Source of the DNA: Bugula neritina | Taxonomy: Eukaryota; Bryozoa; Gymnolaemata; Cheilostomatida; Bugulidae | Direction of reading: 5' to 3' | Length of the DNA stretch: 64,000 bases | NCBI GenBank assembly: GCA_964035545.1 | Contig: OZ037765.1 | Span: 24,918,504 to 24,982,503 of the forward strand | Shown here: in pieces, positions 24,331 through 37,800 of the stretch | How the letters are laid out: every line of letters begins with the position of its first letter | Position numbering within the stretch: the stretch's first letter is position 1 | Notes under the pieces: model-generated | Database searches by the model: none | What the model saw: only the letters and a program-made list of their open reading frames with translations | What the model was told of the DNA's origin: nothing | Position numbers and translations under genes: made by a program

Positions 24331-26660
24331 ATCAGCGTTTGTATTTAAGGTTTAATTTGCTGTTTCAATTTTAGAAGTTAACTTTTATTAAGTAGAGCAT
24401 TAGTTTAAGGTTAGAGTTTTAGTTAATCACTTTACAGCGTATACTTATCATTTTTAATTTTAGTTTAGCTTTAATGATAGTTAATAAACATCTAATTCTA
24501 ATTAGTAATGACATGTGCTAGCTCAGTGTTGTTTGTTTAGTTTGCTACTTTCTCTTTATCAAACTTAAAGTGCATTTAATAGTAAATATTGGTGTATTGC
24601 TAAAGCTGTCATCATTCACAAATTTAATTTTATAAGTAGGTATAACCCTAGTTATATTTATTAAGGTTTAGTATAGATCTAATAATAATGTCAAAGTACA
24701 ATAACTCAAACTGTTAGTGGACACTGAAATGACTACAGGGTGAATGTGTAGGTTATAGACCTGGCGTTCATACTTATTGTGATCAATTCACAGAAAAATG
24801 TAGTTAAAGTTTTAGTATAGCTTAAGCCTTAATGTTTAGATAATTAACATTAAAATTTTATAATCTACTTATATTAATCCTGGATCTACCAGTACTTACT
24901 ACTTATTCTTAGGTCCGTTACTTGTGCTCAATTTTTGGCTTGAAATTATAATTAGTGTTTAAGTATTAGTGTTGGTAAACAATAGATGCTAAGCTGCATG
25001 AGATACAGCTAAATTAGTAGGTTGAAATGAAAATATGGGTAACTTACTAAGCTAAACATACAATATTGACCTTGAACTATTAGATAATGAAATTTTGGTT
25101 TATATACTAAAATTAGCTAAATTTGATTATTTTTTTTATAAACCTATTTTAGTTTTTGCAACTTAATTATAAGACTAAAAGTACTTGCAATAGGCTACCA
25201 CTTGACTTTATCATATAGTTATTGAAAAATGTATTTTAAATTATCACCCCTATTAAAACCAACTAAGCAATAAGTCAATATTAAAATAATAATAACACTA
25301 ATCGGCTTTCGTTATTTATTCACTTATTTGTATTATATGTAAAACTCAATAGTTTACTAAATCAAGGCTGGCAGTTCTCTTTAGTCATTGCTTTCAGATA
25401 CTTCCTTTGGGCTATCATATTACAAATTTTATTTGATTTATGCTATACTCTGATCATAGGTCATGATTTAGTGGTTCCTCTGTCGTCACCTTTTGCACAA
25501 TAATAATTAGGAAGTTGCTATAAAATGGCTAAATTTTTTTGCAATAGATTCTGCTAATGTTTATCAGTCATAATCATAGAGTATACATATGCGGTAGACT
25601 AGAACTGGCGTTGATCATTCTGCATTGATAGAGAAATGTCTCAACAGCAAAACATGGGTATGACTTATTTGGTTTATATAATTTATTCATAAGTACTATC
25701 AATGTTTTTTAAAAGGAATAACATTCGGGCATAAATGAACAGACTTCATCCCCAATTATAAATATATTGTTTATTTCTATTGTGTTTGTATGATGAAAAT
25801 TTCTATAGTTATTATGTAACTGTAAAATGTTTTTTCCTAATTAAGCTAGCTAGTATATAATTTAAATTATGTCATTTGAAATTGGTCTCAAATCATATCT
25901 TCAATTTTTTTGAAAATATGCAGCGTTGCGCTCAAATGCCTTTCCACTCGGCTAATCTTTCTACTTGTAATGTGTGTATGGGTTTTGGACAAGTTGCTTT
26001 TTTCTCTGCCCAATGCGTAGTTCAGTAATGTTGAGGTCTACTTCTATGTTGAAAGGAGTTTTCTTGTATTTTGTTCAACAATTTTAAGCCATGAGCAACA
26101 ATTCTTTCTACAATAAAACTTTGAGCTACACTAAAAATTAGTTACAATCATGTGGTTGATCTGCTAATTAAATTGCTCACACCCCAACATTGGCATGTCA
26201 CTTTATCATATAAAATGTACTTGTATGTAACATTATGCTCATGTTGTAATAGTTATGTCAAAATATGAATTTGGACATAAAGCAAAATATGGACTGCAGA
26301 AGTATTTTTGGTTTGTTATTCGTTGCTCTGCTTATCAACTTGTAATTTTAATTTTGTTTGTTTTTTTCTGTTGTAGTGAGTATTTCCTGGAATTGAGTAA
26401 TTCAACAACTTCAATGATTTATTATTTGAAGTTGTTATCCCTTACTGTAAGTATTATAATACATTGTGGGCGGGGCTTATTAACATTACGTGCGCGAGCG
26501 TGCAAGCAGTGTTGTCTCATTAATTCATACTTGGCTATTTTGCAATAATTGATTAAGGACAGATGGTCCTGCGGAAAGGCAAACAGCCTTAGCTATACTA
26601 ACCATTATTAATAGTGAAACATTTGGTCTCGCGTAATACTAGAGGTATTGAGCCAGAATC

Positions 26661-29600
26661 ATGGCTAGTAGAAGATTAAATGAAAGACTAGCAAAGTACA
26701 ACTACTTGTACGAGGATACGGATCAGCCTAACAATTCTCCTGATGATGTACCAGACACTAAAATTAGTTCTCCGTTAGATAATGCGGCGCAGGCAGAGAA
26801 ATTAACTAATGGAAATGGTAGTGCCACTTCAAATGGCAATGGTACTTCACTGGATGCATCTACAGACAGGGTAAACTCTAAAAAGTTTTCTATGAGTGTA
26901 AGTGTGTCTAGCACTGCCAGTTCTCCAACCTCTCCTCCGTACTCCAGTACTGGGGCTCCTAGAGGCCCACTGCTTAACTCCGTAACTGCTGTGTCCCGAG
27001 TTGGTAATACTAATCCCACTTCATCAAATCTTGCATCAAAAGGTTCCGTATTGACAAGAAATGTAAGTGTGCAGACTTATTACTCAGCTTTTGGTATTGT
27101 ACTCGGTGGATGTTGATGCTAACAGTCATTCGATTTTAGACGGAACAGGTTGGCGCACCACAAACTTCTTCAGTAAAACGGCAGAGTAGTTACTCTAAAA
27201 CCAGAGAACTAATGGTTTGATAAATTACTTGGCTTGTCACGAAATAAGCTGCATGTTCGCGAGAAACTTAACAGCCTTTCTGGTGCTCGGAATGTCTGAG
27301 TTGTCCTGCTGCATGATTGAATAGATATAGACCAACTTTGCTACCCGGAGTATTAAGTAACTGATCAACCATTGTTTGATTAAGATTAGTTGTGGCTATA
27401 CAACATTGTGATTAGTTTGCTCATTCGAGTGTTTCAACTCACAACAAACTGCATATGATAATCTGTAGCTGATGTGTAGTTGCTTGTGTAAGTGTGCCTT
27501 TAACTGCTCTGTTTTTTGCTATGCAAATGCCTTGTGGAGGGCTTGCAGTGCATGATATTGAAATAATTAATAGTAGTGGCCTAATTAATGTAAAGTGTGC
27601 TTTTGTTTGGCTTTGAACTTGTGTATGGTATAATTATGGAGAACAGCTAATATGACTCCTGTTTCTGATAGTGTTTAAATGTCTTAATTATATACCTTAC
27701 AATAGTTGGCTTGTCTTTACAAACATTATATTATTGTACACAGCTTTCTAACAAATTAGCAACTCAATCATAATGCAATTGCCTGCTGTAATGCATAATT
27801 GCTGGCATACAATGGCTGTGATTGATTGTCATTTAAAATGCATTCTGTTGTTTAGTTGTAAGATATTTCTTTATGAAATTATGCATACGTTGTTTTCAAT
27901 ACCTACGGTGTAGTTGTTTGCCAAAACTAGAGTTCTTTTTGCTGGTATTTTTTTAGAGCAAATTCCACATTTCATTGGGTAACAAATCAAATTATTTTCG
28001 TTTTAATGAAACTCTAACAAGGTTTTTATGGTGTTGAAGTTGATCTAGATTGCTAAGTATATTCCCTTTCCTCTTCACAATCTGCGACATATATACATTG
28101 GGTGATGTAGGCTTATATTCTAATAGCAGCTGATTCCATGTTTTTAATTGAGGTGCCTATGTTAAAGTCTGAACTGTTAACTCATAGTAGAGAAATGTGA
28201 TGTTGTAGATAAGTAAAAGAGAAGCATTTTTCAAGAGTGAGGCTCCTTCTACAAAGTTTGACCCATCATTACGAGAAAGAGATGGTAAGGCTGAGAAGCA
28301 AGACAAGCCTCTCACATCCAAAGAGAATGGTCATGGGCGGTTCCCAGGGGGCAGAATGCCTGGCAGTCGACTTGATCCTAACAAATCATTGGAAGGTTAC
28401 GTGGGGTTTGCTAACCTGCCCAACCAAGTTTATCGAAAGTCTGTGAAAAAAGGCTTTGAATTTACATTGATGGTAGTAGGTTAGTGTAATCTTTTATGTA
28501 ATAAACATTGCCATGTCATAGTTTATACTTCTACTGCATGCCAAATGCACAAATGTCTATAACTTATCTTATCATAATAGTGTACTATGATCTTCTTCCA
28601 CTGTAAGAATTTTTGTATGTATACACAATTTGCTTTGATAAATGTAAGAAAAATGACAGCTGACAAAAAGGGAAAACATTTTTAGCAGTGCAGTTGCAGT
28701 AATGGTTGTAGAGACAGCCACAGTACAGGTCAAGCTATACAAGCACTAGTTGGCTATTGTGTAGTATGGTAGAGCCACTCCCTGATAATTAATAAGTGAT
28801 AATAGCTATCAAGATGAAATTGAGGCTACAGTAGACTGGCTATCATGTGCTGGGAGTCCTAAATATCATGTCAATTAATGTTGGAAGCTAGATTTTCCTC
28901 AGCTATAGAAACCATGGTTATATAGAGATATTATTAGGCCTGAAGTATTCTCAGTAAAAGCAAACACTTATACTTGGTTGTTAATTATAAACACAGCATA
29001 TATCACTCATTGTTCTGGATGAAAATTGTTTATAATTGTTGAGCCATTTAATAAACTTTCCGGCCTTCTTTATCATATATTCTGTCAGTAAACCTTTAGA
29101 GTTGTGAGCAATAATTTATAGCAGAGACGGCTGGAGTACCTGCCCCTTTTGGTCAAGTTTTACTTACAATTTTTGTAAATGACTTCCAAAATATGAGTTT
29201 ATTCTTTGATCATCCAAGGTAAACACTCGTTACTGCAATGGCCCATGCTGTGTGTTCAGATGCAAGAAGCTGAGTAGTGAGCAGAGTAATGTCTATGTAA
29301 AAATCATTTCACACGAATAATGACATTATCATGTGTAACCAAGTAAGCTGAGCTGCCATAGAACTCCCATTAGCACTGCAACAATAAACACAAATGCATA
29401 TCTACCATTAGTCACTGGAGCAGCTAATAGCACTTTACTACTTATTGATCTTTCAATGCCTTTTTGTCAATGAAGGCCTGCCTTGCATCTGCCTACATCT
29501 GTAATAAAATAGACTGACAAAGAGAGTAACTCATTAAACCAATATCTACATCAGTCTAGCTATCCAAGCAGGATTTCCCCAGACAGTGACAACAAAAAAG

Positions 29601-32600
29601 CACATCTCTGTTGCTTTGTTTGAACATCATGGCTTATAGGACATTGTGATGGCTTTTCAATTTTGCAGAATAAATCGTCTTATTGGCAAGAAACCTGTTT
29701 CCTGCAGCTACTATAACTTATTCATACTTTTCTATCTTGTATATCAACAATGAAATCTTCATATCTAACTTTTCCTTCAGCATTAACTATTATTTTATGC
29801 ATCACTGATTTATAGGAGAATCAGGACTAGGGAAGTCGACACTTATAAATTCTTTATTTCTCAGTGATTTGTACAGCGCAGAACATCCTGGGCCTTCCAA
29901 GCGTCATAATAAAACTCTACAGGTAAAAAAATTTTCTCCATGTTATATGTCACCATACCATGGCTAGTCTAGTGTTTTTCAATTTCCTTTAGGGTAGCCT
30001 TTTAACTAAATCATTGGTTTTTTGAATTTGCAGATTAACCCTACTCAAGTGTTACTTAGAGAAGGAGGTGTTCAGCTTAAACTGAACGTAGTTGACACTC
30101 CAGGCTTTGGTGATGCTGTTGACAACAGCAATTGGTGAGTTCAAGTTATTTGTAAATCTTGCAGGTGCTTCTTGCTAATGTATATAGATTTGTTGTAACT
30201 GTAAGTCTGCATGCATCTCCAAAGAATAAGTTTTATAAGTTGCCAAATCAAATATGACATTAAAAATTATTACTTTCACATATTAACGTTGACATGGAAA
30301 AAATAGTTGAAGTTTATGTAACAGTCTTGTTTGTCCATCATTTAGGTTTTGGCTAAGAATTCATATATTAGGTTACAATATAATATTCCTTTTAATATCC
30401 ACTTGTGCTTGAAGACAGTGATAATGATGCTACCTTATTATGCTCAATTAATGCAAGTAGTGTTATACAATACTCTAGATAATTGAACTGCTCTACTTAA
30501 GGTAATACTCAATATAACAGATATAAACATGTAGCACTACTATACTTTGTAGCTGGGAACCTGTGACAAATTTCATCGACAGTAAGTTTGAGGAGTATTT
30601 GAATGCCGAGTCGAAAGTCAACAGAAAATCTTCTCCAGACAACAGAGTTCAGTGTTGTCTGTACTTTATTGCTCCAACTGGTCATGGGTAAGATATGTCA
30701 CATATATGTGTTGTGTTTCTTTATTAGTTTAATTATCATTTAATAAGTTAGCACTTTATTGACACATAGTCTAAACTATTCAAGGAGTTGCATGGTACCT
30801 GCAATTCTATGCAGATGGTAAAAGTTGGGATGGCTGTGTAAAAGTTTGACCTCTTTGATATTTGTTGACTTAGTGTCTGTTATTAAACTCAACTTGTTTA
30901 TCATTCTTTCATTTAGCGTTCCCTGTTTCATTTCAGTTTTCATTTTTTGTAGGCATGAACATGCTGACAACCCACTCATTTATTTAGATTTACTTTATTG
31001 AATTTCTTTCAAGCAGTGATTGATGAATGCTTTTATAGGTTGAAGCCTTTAGACATTGAGTTTATGAAGAGACTGCATGACAAAGTCAATATCATTCCAC
31101 TAATCGCAAAAGCTGATACACTTACACCAGAGGAATGCCGAGATTTTAAGAAGACTGTGAGTTTGTTTCAGTGACACCTGATTCCTCTGTATAAGATAAC
31201 AAATGTTATGACATACTCTGTACTGTGTACATGTTATTTGATCATTTGTTATTTTCATCTCAGCTATGCAGGGCATCTTTACTAACAACTTTCAATGCCA
31301 TAATTTGTAGCTTCATTTTTTATGTTTATGCATTAGACTACAGCACTGTATAGCATAACAAACTAAGTTCTCAAATGTAAACCGTGTGTAAACCAAATTC
31401 TATTTTTAAAAAATTTGTTTTTAGATATTGAACGAAATTGAGAAAAATCAAATTCGAATCTATGAGTTTCCAGATGTTGAAGATGAGGAAGAAAATGGCA
31501 TGCTAAAGAAGTTGAAGGTATGCCTAATTGGTTTTTATTCAAAACAACGTTTAACTTTTGAGTAATATAAGCTTATTTGCCCATTTGCAAAAATGTTGTA
31601 AAATATATTGCACATTTTAGGAGAGAGTTCCATTTGCTGTGGTTGGCAGCAACAGAATAATGGAAGTGAATGGTAAGAAAGTGCGAGGTAGACAGTACCC
31701 ATGGGGTGTGGTGGAAGTTGATAATTTGCAGCACAATGACTTCTTAGCGCTTCGTGATATGCTTATCAGGTATGCTTATTGCTCTAATATTCAGTCTAAG
31801 CAAAACGAGGAGCGGATTTTTGTGCTCATAATATGATCAGTTGATTAAACTTTCTGAATAAAGGTGTAACACATTTCATTAGTATTGAAGACATGCTTAA
31901 TTTCAGTAAACTGCTAAACGTTACTCATTGCAAGAGTATGTTATAGTTAATGAAAGGTTTGCCGCTAACTGTATTTGGAATAAGTTGATAGCTTTCAAAG
32001 CATGACTGAATTGTCTCATTCCCTTGCAGTGTAATAGTTTCTAGCAATTGTTTCATATGTTACAGAACCCATATGCAGGATCTGAGAGACGTGACTAACA
32101 ACGTTCATTACGAGAATTATAGGTACAAGAAGCTAGCAAATGTGTCCGCTACTGATGGAAAAGTTAAGGACGGCTCAAGGTAGGCGCGGCTGTACTTTTT
32201 GCAATGTTTTCCCATTTTATTGCATCGTATCAAATTGTTGTGCTTGCTGTGTTGTGAAAGTCAGATATTGTGTCATGTGTACTTCACCCACACAGACAGA
32301 TAGCTATTAAAGAAATGTTCAGTTGTAATAGTATACCTGAGAAATTGTTGTGACCTGTATTAGTACAAATTAAGATAGAATCGAATTGTTTAAAATTTTA
32401 TTGGTGAACATCAAAATGATGTACTGTTAGACTGTTTAGTCAAGTTACATTTAGTCAAGTTATATTAGACAATATATAATATTGTTTTGTATAATGATTA
32501 ATTAAATTTAAGGAAACCCCAAGATACCAACACTGCGGATTCGTAAGTTGAACTAGTTTTAAATTCTTGTGGATGATTTGAGGTGATAGAAATGTTTATG

Positions 32601-33743
32601 AAGTAATAGTGAAATAGTGGGCACCCGCATGCATGTCATGCTGGAGTCTATATTAACCATAACCATTGTAAACATATCATTGGCTGTAAAAAATTCTCTA
32701 GATTCAATGCGCCATATTCCTGCTAGATTTAGGAAGCTGGTCTTGCAGTTACATGTAGTTGCTAGTTGGGAACATACTGGAATCATGAAACCTCCCTTAC
32801 ACGCTCTGGTGGTCTTGTATTGTGTGTTCATTGTTCTCCTTGCTCTAGAACTAGAGTTACACATATTAACTTCCACAGTCTCTCTAACAATGCTAATACA
32901 CCAATCCACAGTTACACGGTGTCTATTCTATACAATTGCAAATGTTGAGGTTGTTGGGGCTGTCTGTGGTGTTTTGGATATGCTTGGAGCGGTCTGCCCA
33001 ACTTCTAGTTTTCTTTATAATTTGCAGAGATCCTCTCACACAGATGGAAGAAGAAAGGAAGGAACACAGACAGAAAATGAAAAAGATGGAGGCTGAAATG
33101 GAACAAGTATTTGAGATTAAAGTGAAAGAGAAAATGCAGAAATTGAAGGATTCAGAAACTGATGTGAGTCGAAATAAAAACATTTTTTAGTTGTGTGAAA
33201 TTTCACAAGTTAATTATTTTATTGGTGAGGTCAATAAAACTGTTAGTCATATTTTACTAAGATGGGTTTTGTTTTTAGTTGCAAAGACGAGCAGAGCAAA
33301 TGAAAAAGAGTTTAGAGCAACAAAAAGCTGAATTAGAACAGAAGAGAATCGCTTTCCTTGAAGAGAAAAGACTGTGGGAGAGTCAGAATAAGGGTGACGA
33401 GAACATGTGAGTGGTATTCAGATATATGAAGATAATACAAGAAGTGTTACTACTTTGGAAGTTTTCTTGCAATCCACACTATTTTTCATTACACAATCTG
33501 CAAATGAACTGTTCTTCAGATAGCATATAATTGGGTTTTAGTAAGTGACTATAACAAAAGAATTGCCTATTCTTGAATTGTAGCAGGTGTATTTCAAACT
33601 TGAAGAGTTAACACCAAAAAACTTGACTTGATAAGTAACACTAGCAGTATTTTTGAGAACAAGGATTAATTGATCTACCATTTAGTCACAGTGAAGAATT
33701 ATATTGTAGGACATTGAAGAAAAATAAGAAAAGTTTGTTTTGA
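26661..33743 (+). CDS. SEPTIN7: septin, SEPTIN7 group GTPase
   Basis: Fourteen exons join in frame to about 630 aa: 26661-27062, 27140-27214, 28209-28479, 29816-29922, 30034-30134, 30553-30687, 31039-31156, 31425-31517, 31621-31769, 32066-32179, 32513-32542, 33028-33163, 33279-33406, 33710-33743. Septins polymerise into GTP-binding filaments at membranes, the cytokinetic ring and the ciliary base. Visible: basic KSVKKGFEF before G1 (lipid-binding type), P-loop GESGLGKS (250-257), DTPGFG (306-311), AKAD (387-390), the septin unique element with RGRQYPWGV and NNVHYENYR, then a long coiled coil rich in Glu/Lys/Gln. The SEPTIN7 assignment rests on near-identical stretches and the C-terminal LKKNKKSLF, like that group's end. 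The first 220 residues are Ser/Asn/Thr-rich and much longer than in vertebrate SEPTIN7. Exon 2 ends at a weak donor (ATG|GTTTGA). If intron 13 is not removed, a stop follows directly after the AACAT. Confidence 0.93.
32513..32542 (+). other. 30-nt in-frame septin exon, possible cassette
   Basis: TTTAAG|GAAACCC...GGATTC|GTAAGT defines an exon of exactly 30 nt, phase 2 in and phase 2 out. It adds ten residues (about [10 protein letters not shown]) just before the coiled coil, or can be skipped without a frameshift, because both the preceding (32179) and following (33028) exons also join in phase 2. In vertebrate SEPTIN7 the corresponding linker varies in length. Confidence 0.7.
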
Positions 33744-34423
33744 GTACAGAGAATCTCGTGCTTTCTGGTGAGTATCAGAGAAGAGAAACTGTTGAAATAA
33801 GACTGAATTGTTGGTGCTGCAATATCTTCTGTACATTCTGAGTCTGGCATAACAAATGACTAATTACTATGAGTGACAACAGTATGAAAAAGTCCTGTTA
33901 CAACCTTTTTTGCACAATTTTATTAAATATATATCTTTTCTACTAGAATTCATACATTCTTATTACATGTTCTTTTTGTCATTTACTCAAAGCTAGCAAT
34001 AGCCTGCATGTCACGTTTTTCTATTATCATATATTATTGTTTGTATTTAAACCCCATATCAATCGGTGACCAGTAGTTACTTTATGCATAACATGTAAAT
34101 TTTTATTTGTACAAACTGGCTATTACTATTATATGGTAAATTATGGTATATTTAATGAAATAAAATACAAAATTGAATACATATCATAAAAATCATCTTA
34201 TTATTCCGACATTGATTTAACATAATGTTTTCTAATCAATGAAGCATATAAGAATTTTCAAGTTAGTTATTTTTGGACGGATTACAGCTATAATATTATT
34301 TGAATAATATTAGCTGAAAATAATTAATTTTGAGACAGTCTGTGTTAACAGAAACCTTGCATTTGCTATTAGCACAATTTTACAATAATTAGAGGAATGT
34401 CATTAATTTACAAAATTTACAAC
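33744..34423. other. convergent spacer between septin and BBS9
   Basis: AT-rich 3' flanks of two converging genes. A plus-strand AATAAA (near 34158) and a minus-strand one (TTTATT near 34101) could serve as overlapping poly(A) signals, so the two 3'UTRs may overlap. No ORF. Confidence 0.5.
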
Positions 34424-34871
34424 CTACACACTGCCGTTGGTCAGCTCATCGAGATCTGGGATTTCCATCTTGTTTCCTCTCACTGGCTTTAACTTGCCTC
34501 CTAGTAACAGAATAGTTGTGAGGTTATGGTATAACAGTGCTAATGTTCAAAGCAGGGGGTTCTGATACAAAACAAATTGTACACAGCAAATGGTAAACAA
34601 TTAGACTTCCTGTATGTATATGCATTTACCATCGACATACCGGCAAGTGGTGGAAGTTGTGCACTCATATCCATGTCAGAAGAGCCATCCAATGGAGGAA
34701 GACCAGATCCATTGTGCGACTTATAACCAGATAAACCTACGCGAGGACTTGTTTTTTCGCCAAACTTAGTGCCTATAGGTGTGTCTGATGCCCCCAAAAC
34801 ACTGTTTTCTCGGTCAGGTTCAGCAATATTCCGTCTGTCCATCACTTTATCAGACGCTTTGACTTTCTTGC
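34424..34871 (-). CDS. alternative C-terminal exons of BBS9 (or a separate small gene)
   Basis: Two open segments, 34871-34641 and 34500-34424, have good splice sites (AAAG|GC..., GCCG|GTATGT, CTAG|GAGG) and join to a tail ending in EIPDLDEL...NGSV and a stop. It has repeated LPPL motifs (GLPPLDGSS, QLPPLAG). The phase fits a donor ATTG|GTGACT inside BBS9 exon 19, so an isoform would replace the last 18 residues of the 900-aa form with about 102 others. No start codon with promoter context is seen, which argues against an independent gene. I recall similar Pro-Leu and IPDLD ends in some intraflagellar-transport and BBS proteins, but cannot place it exactly. Confidence 0.55.
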
Positions 34872-37800
34872 CTTTATAAGTAAAGACAATGATAGAAAAT
34901 GCTGAGTTTTAACAACAGTAATACTTGTATTGAAGCATCACATATACTATTGGACAGGAAACACTTTTAATGCCAAATATTTCTACATTAAACACAAATG
35001 AATGTTGTCTGTTGAGATTACATTTTCAAAGTCATGCTGCCACACGTTATATCGACATGCAGCATTAAGTCACCAATTGGGTGTTTACGTATAGCATATG
35101 GCATACCCGTGACGTTGTGCCCACCAGAGGCACTGAGAGGTACTCCCTTCGCTATTCTTTCAATAAATATTGCAATGTGTTTCTTGAGTTTCATGGTGTC
35201 ACCACTGATGCCCAGCATATCAATGTTAACATTCTGATCTTTGACTGACTTTGCCAGTGTCGTACGCAGCTGATGAGTGATAGTTGTGTCCACCATCTCT
35301 TCCCAGCCCTATAATATATCAGCAGCTCTATTCTCTTGGTCTCTTTAAATCAAAATTATCAGGCAATTGTGGATTAGCTACTGAAAGGATGTATGAATAA
35401 AACTAGTTAATCATATATGCTGAGTGCATAAAATAAGCAAATAATAGAACGAAAACTGTAAATTACGGCAACTATGGACAACACAATTTTATGAAACAGT
35501 AGCAATTATTGGAGAATAATAAAGCTACTTGATGTAATAATGTATGGGTATAAAATAAACATTAATTGGAAGCTACCGAATAGAAGCACATTAAGCTATA
35601 TAAACTACCTGATCGCCATTATCACTAACATCAGGGTTGAGTATAGACTGTAGTATTGCAAAGTCTTCGTCTGAAAGGTCATAAGTCAATCTTATCAAAT
35701 AATTAAGAAGATTTACAGCACTGCTGACATTAGTTGAGGCTCGATACAAGGTCTTCTTGTTATCTTCTGCATGTTCAGAAATAGCCAGCAACTGCAACAT
35801 AGAATCACAAGAATAGTCAGCAAATCTTTAATATGGCTATTAGATTTGCAAAGAATAGATACCCCCCCCACCCCACCCGTATTTACTTTCTGAAATCCAC
35901 CTACCTCTCCTTATGAATGTTTTATTATACACTCACCTGTCTGTATGTGCCCTCTAGTAAAGTATCCAAATATCCCAACGGGGATGGAGTTTTGTCCTTA
36001 AATCTGGTCAGCAGTCTGCGTTGAATAGCTCTGAACTGCAAAGCCTTCTGCTCTAGCAGCTCCTTGTACTTCACAGCATGTATTCGATACTACAAATACC
36101 ATGTATGTAACATTATTATTTCACCAAAATTTAAATTTAGTACAGTTACATATCTAGCAGAGCAGAAAAGTTTTCTGACATCTAATACCTGACAATTGAA
36201 AAGATATGTTGTCTAAAACATTGAACTTGGATTCAGACTTGAGGACAGAAATAACACGAGATGGCAGCGAAAGCTTAGAGATTGGCCATCGATTTAAAAA
36301 CTAATAAGTTCCAATAGTGCATAGAAGTTAAAATATTATAATAGGAAACGATACATTTATCAATACAGTAAAGAGTCAATAAAATATATTATATATCATT
36401 GCACACACCTCAAAATGTGCATCCAGAGTCTCAAAGAACTCCTGTAATGGCATAGAGCCATGATGACTACATTGCAAACCACTGTTGGGCCCAAAGTGAG
36501 ATGTCAACCGATCTATTAGATCTTTGGTAATCAACCACATGGAAGCAAAGTCATCCGACTGTATTCTGTATCTTTCTGCAGAAAATATCCCGAGAATGAC
36601 ATTATAGCTGTATCATTATGCAGGTTTAAAAATTCTACAAATTAACATAAACATACAAGAAAATTGTGCTTTCTATGCACTGCAGGTGCATATATACAAA
36701 ATAAGTAAAGGGAAATAACTTTGAACTTGTGTATAGTAATAGAGATATGGCACTTTTTTTATAAAATATGACCACCAAAATTTAAAAGTTTATTGCTGAA
36801 AGATTATTTTTAAAAAATCATGTTGTTTAGACACATTCCTACTAATTCATAATATATACTGACGCGAGGTTTTAGAGGCTAGCAAGGTGATAACAGGTCC
36901 ACCATAGAACTGAAAGCCAAGTGCAGCACCCTGGCCTCCTGCATTCATGCCAAGGAGATCTAAACACAATGCAAATACATTTGTACTAATGCAGGCTATT
37001 AAATATCCATCAAATGCAATCAAACCGATAATTACAGCGAAAGATAATGTAAAAAGGAGACAACTTCTTAAATATAGATTAGTTGTGAACTTTAAATCGG
37101 TTTATAAGAACTTTAGATAATCTTAGTAATATTTTCCGAGATACTGGAAAGTCAGTGTTTATTTAATCAAAATACATAGATCTAACATCTTTTTCATTGA
37201 GAAGAGAAGATCACGCATGACTCACCCGGAAAGATGTCGTTTAAGTTGACTGGGGGCTTGTTAGTGTCGATGGTTACTTTGTACATGGCTGACTTAACAG
37301 GAGGCGCGGGTTTGACAACCAGCTTCAGAGGTAGAGTGAAGTAACTCTGCGTAACTCTAGGAGATCCTGGACCGCAATAAAATGACAACTCATAAGATAT
37401 GTAACGCGTTATGGCATCTTCATCATACAAAATGAAGATAAAATGAGAGGATTGGGAAAATGAAAGAAAAATGTTTGAAAATAAATTTATAGACTAAAAG
37501 ATGAAGATATCTATTAGTTGTGAAAAATACTAACCCGTTGAGCTGATATATGTGGCACAAACTTTGACTTTGAGAGATGCAGGTAAAAAGTTGTATCTCA
37601 TAAAGATTGGTGCCTGTATTACAGCAGGACTGCTTGAATCTGCAAGATAAATGTTGATACACTATTCAGTTGGCTCTAGCCAAATTTTGCGATTTCTACT
37701 ATAAATTGTACGTCACTCACTTATACTGGGAAACTCGTATTCCAGACGGTCAGAAGCCAGAGGTTTCTCTACGAAGATATTCACACGAACATTGGAAGTC

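Larger units (their letters stand above)
19380..26660. other. 7.3 kb gene desert with simple-sequence tracts
   Basis: No exon chain could be built on either strand. The left part (19.4-22.5 kb) is plain AT-rich DNA. From about 22.7 to 24.4 kb it becomes degenerate repeats of TACTATTAGTA and TTTTAC/TTTTAG style. From 24.4 kb to the septin start it is again plain. An 84-codon minus-strand frame at 19968-20219 has fair composition but no splice context or family match. The 5'UTR and promoter of the septin probably lie in the last kilobase. Confidence 0.5.

Noticed and set aside
32559-33096. Long open frames on both strands in the septin intron before exon 33028
   Set aside because: They overlap each other, show no conserved motif and lie in an intron whose flanking exons join perfectly.
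35863-35880. C-rich run in a BBS9 intron
   Set aside because: Short homopolymer-like tract (CCCCCCCCACCCCACCC); no sign of function.
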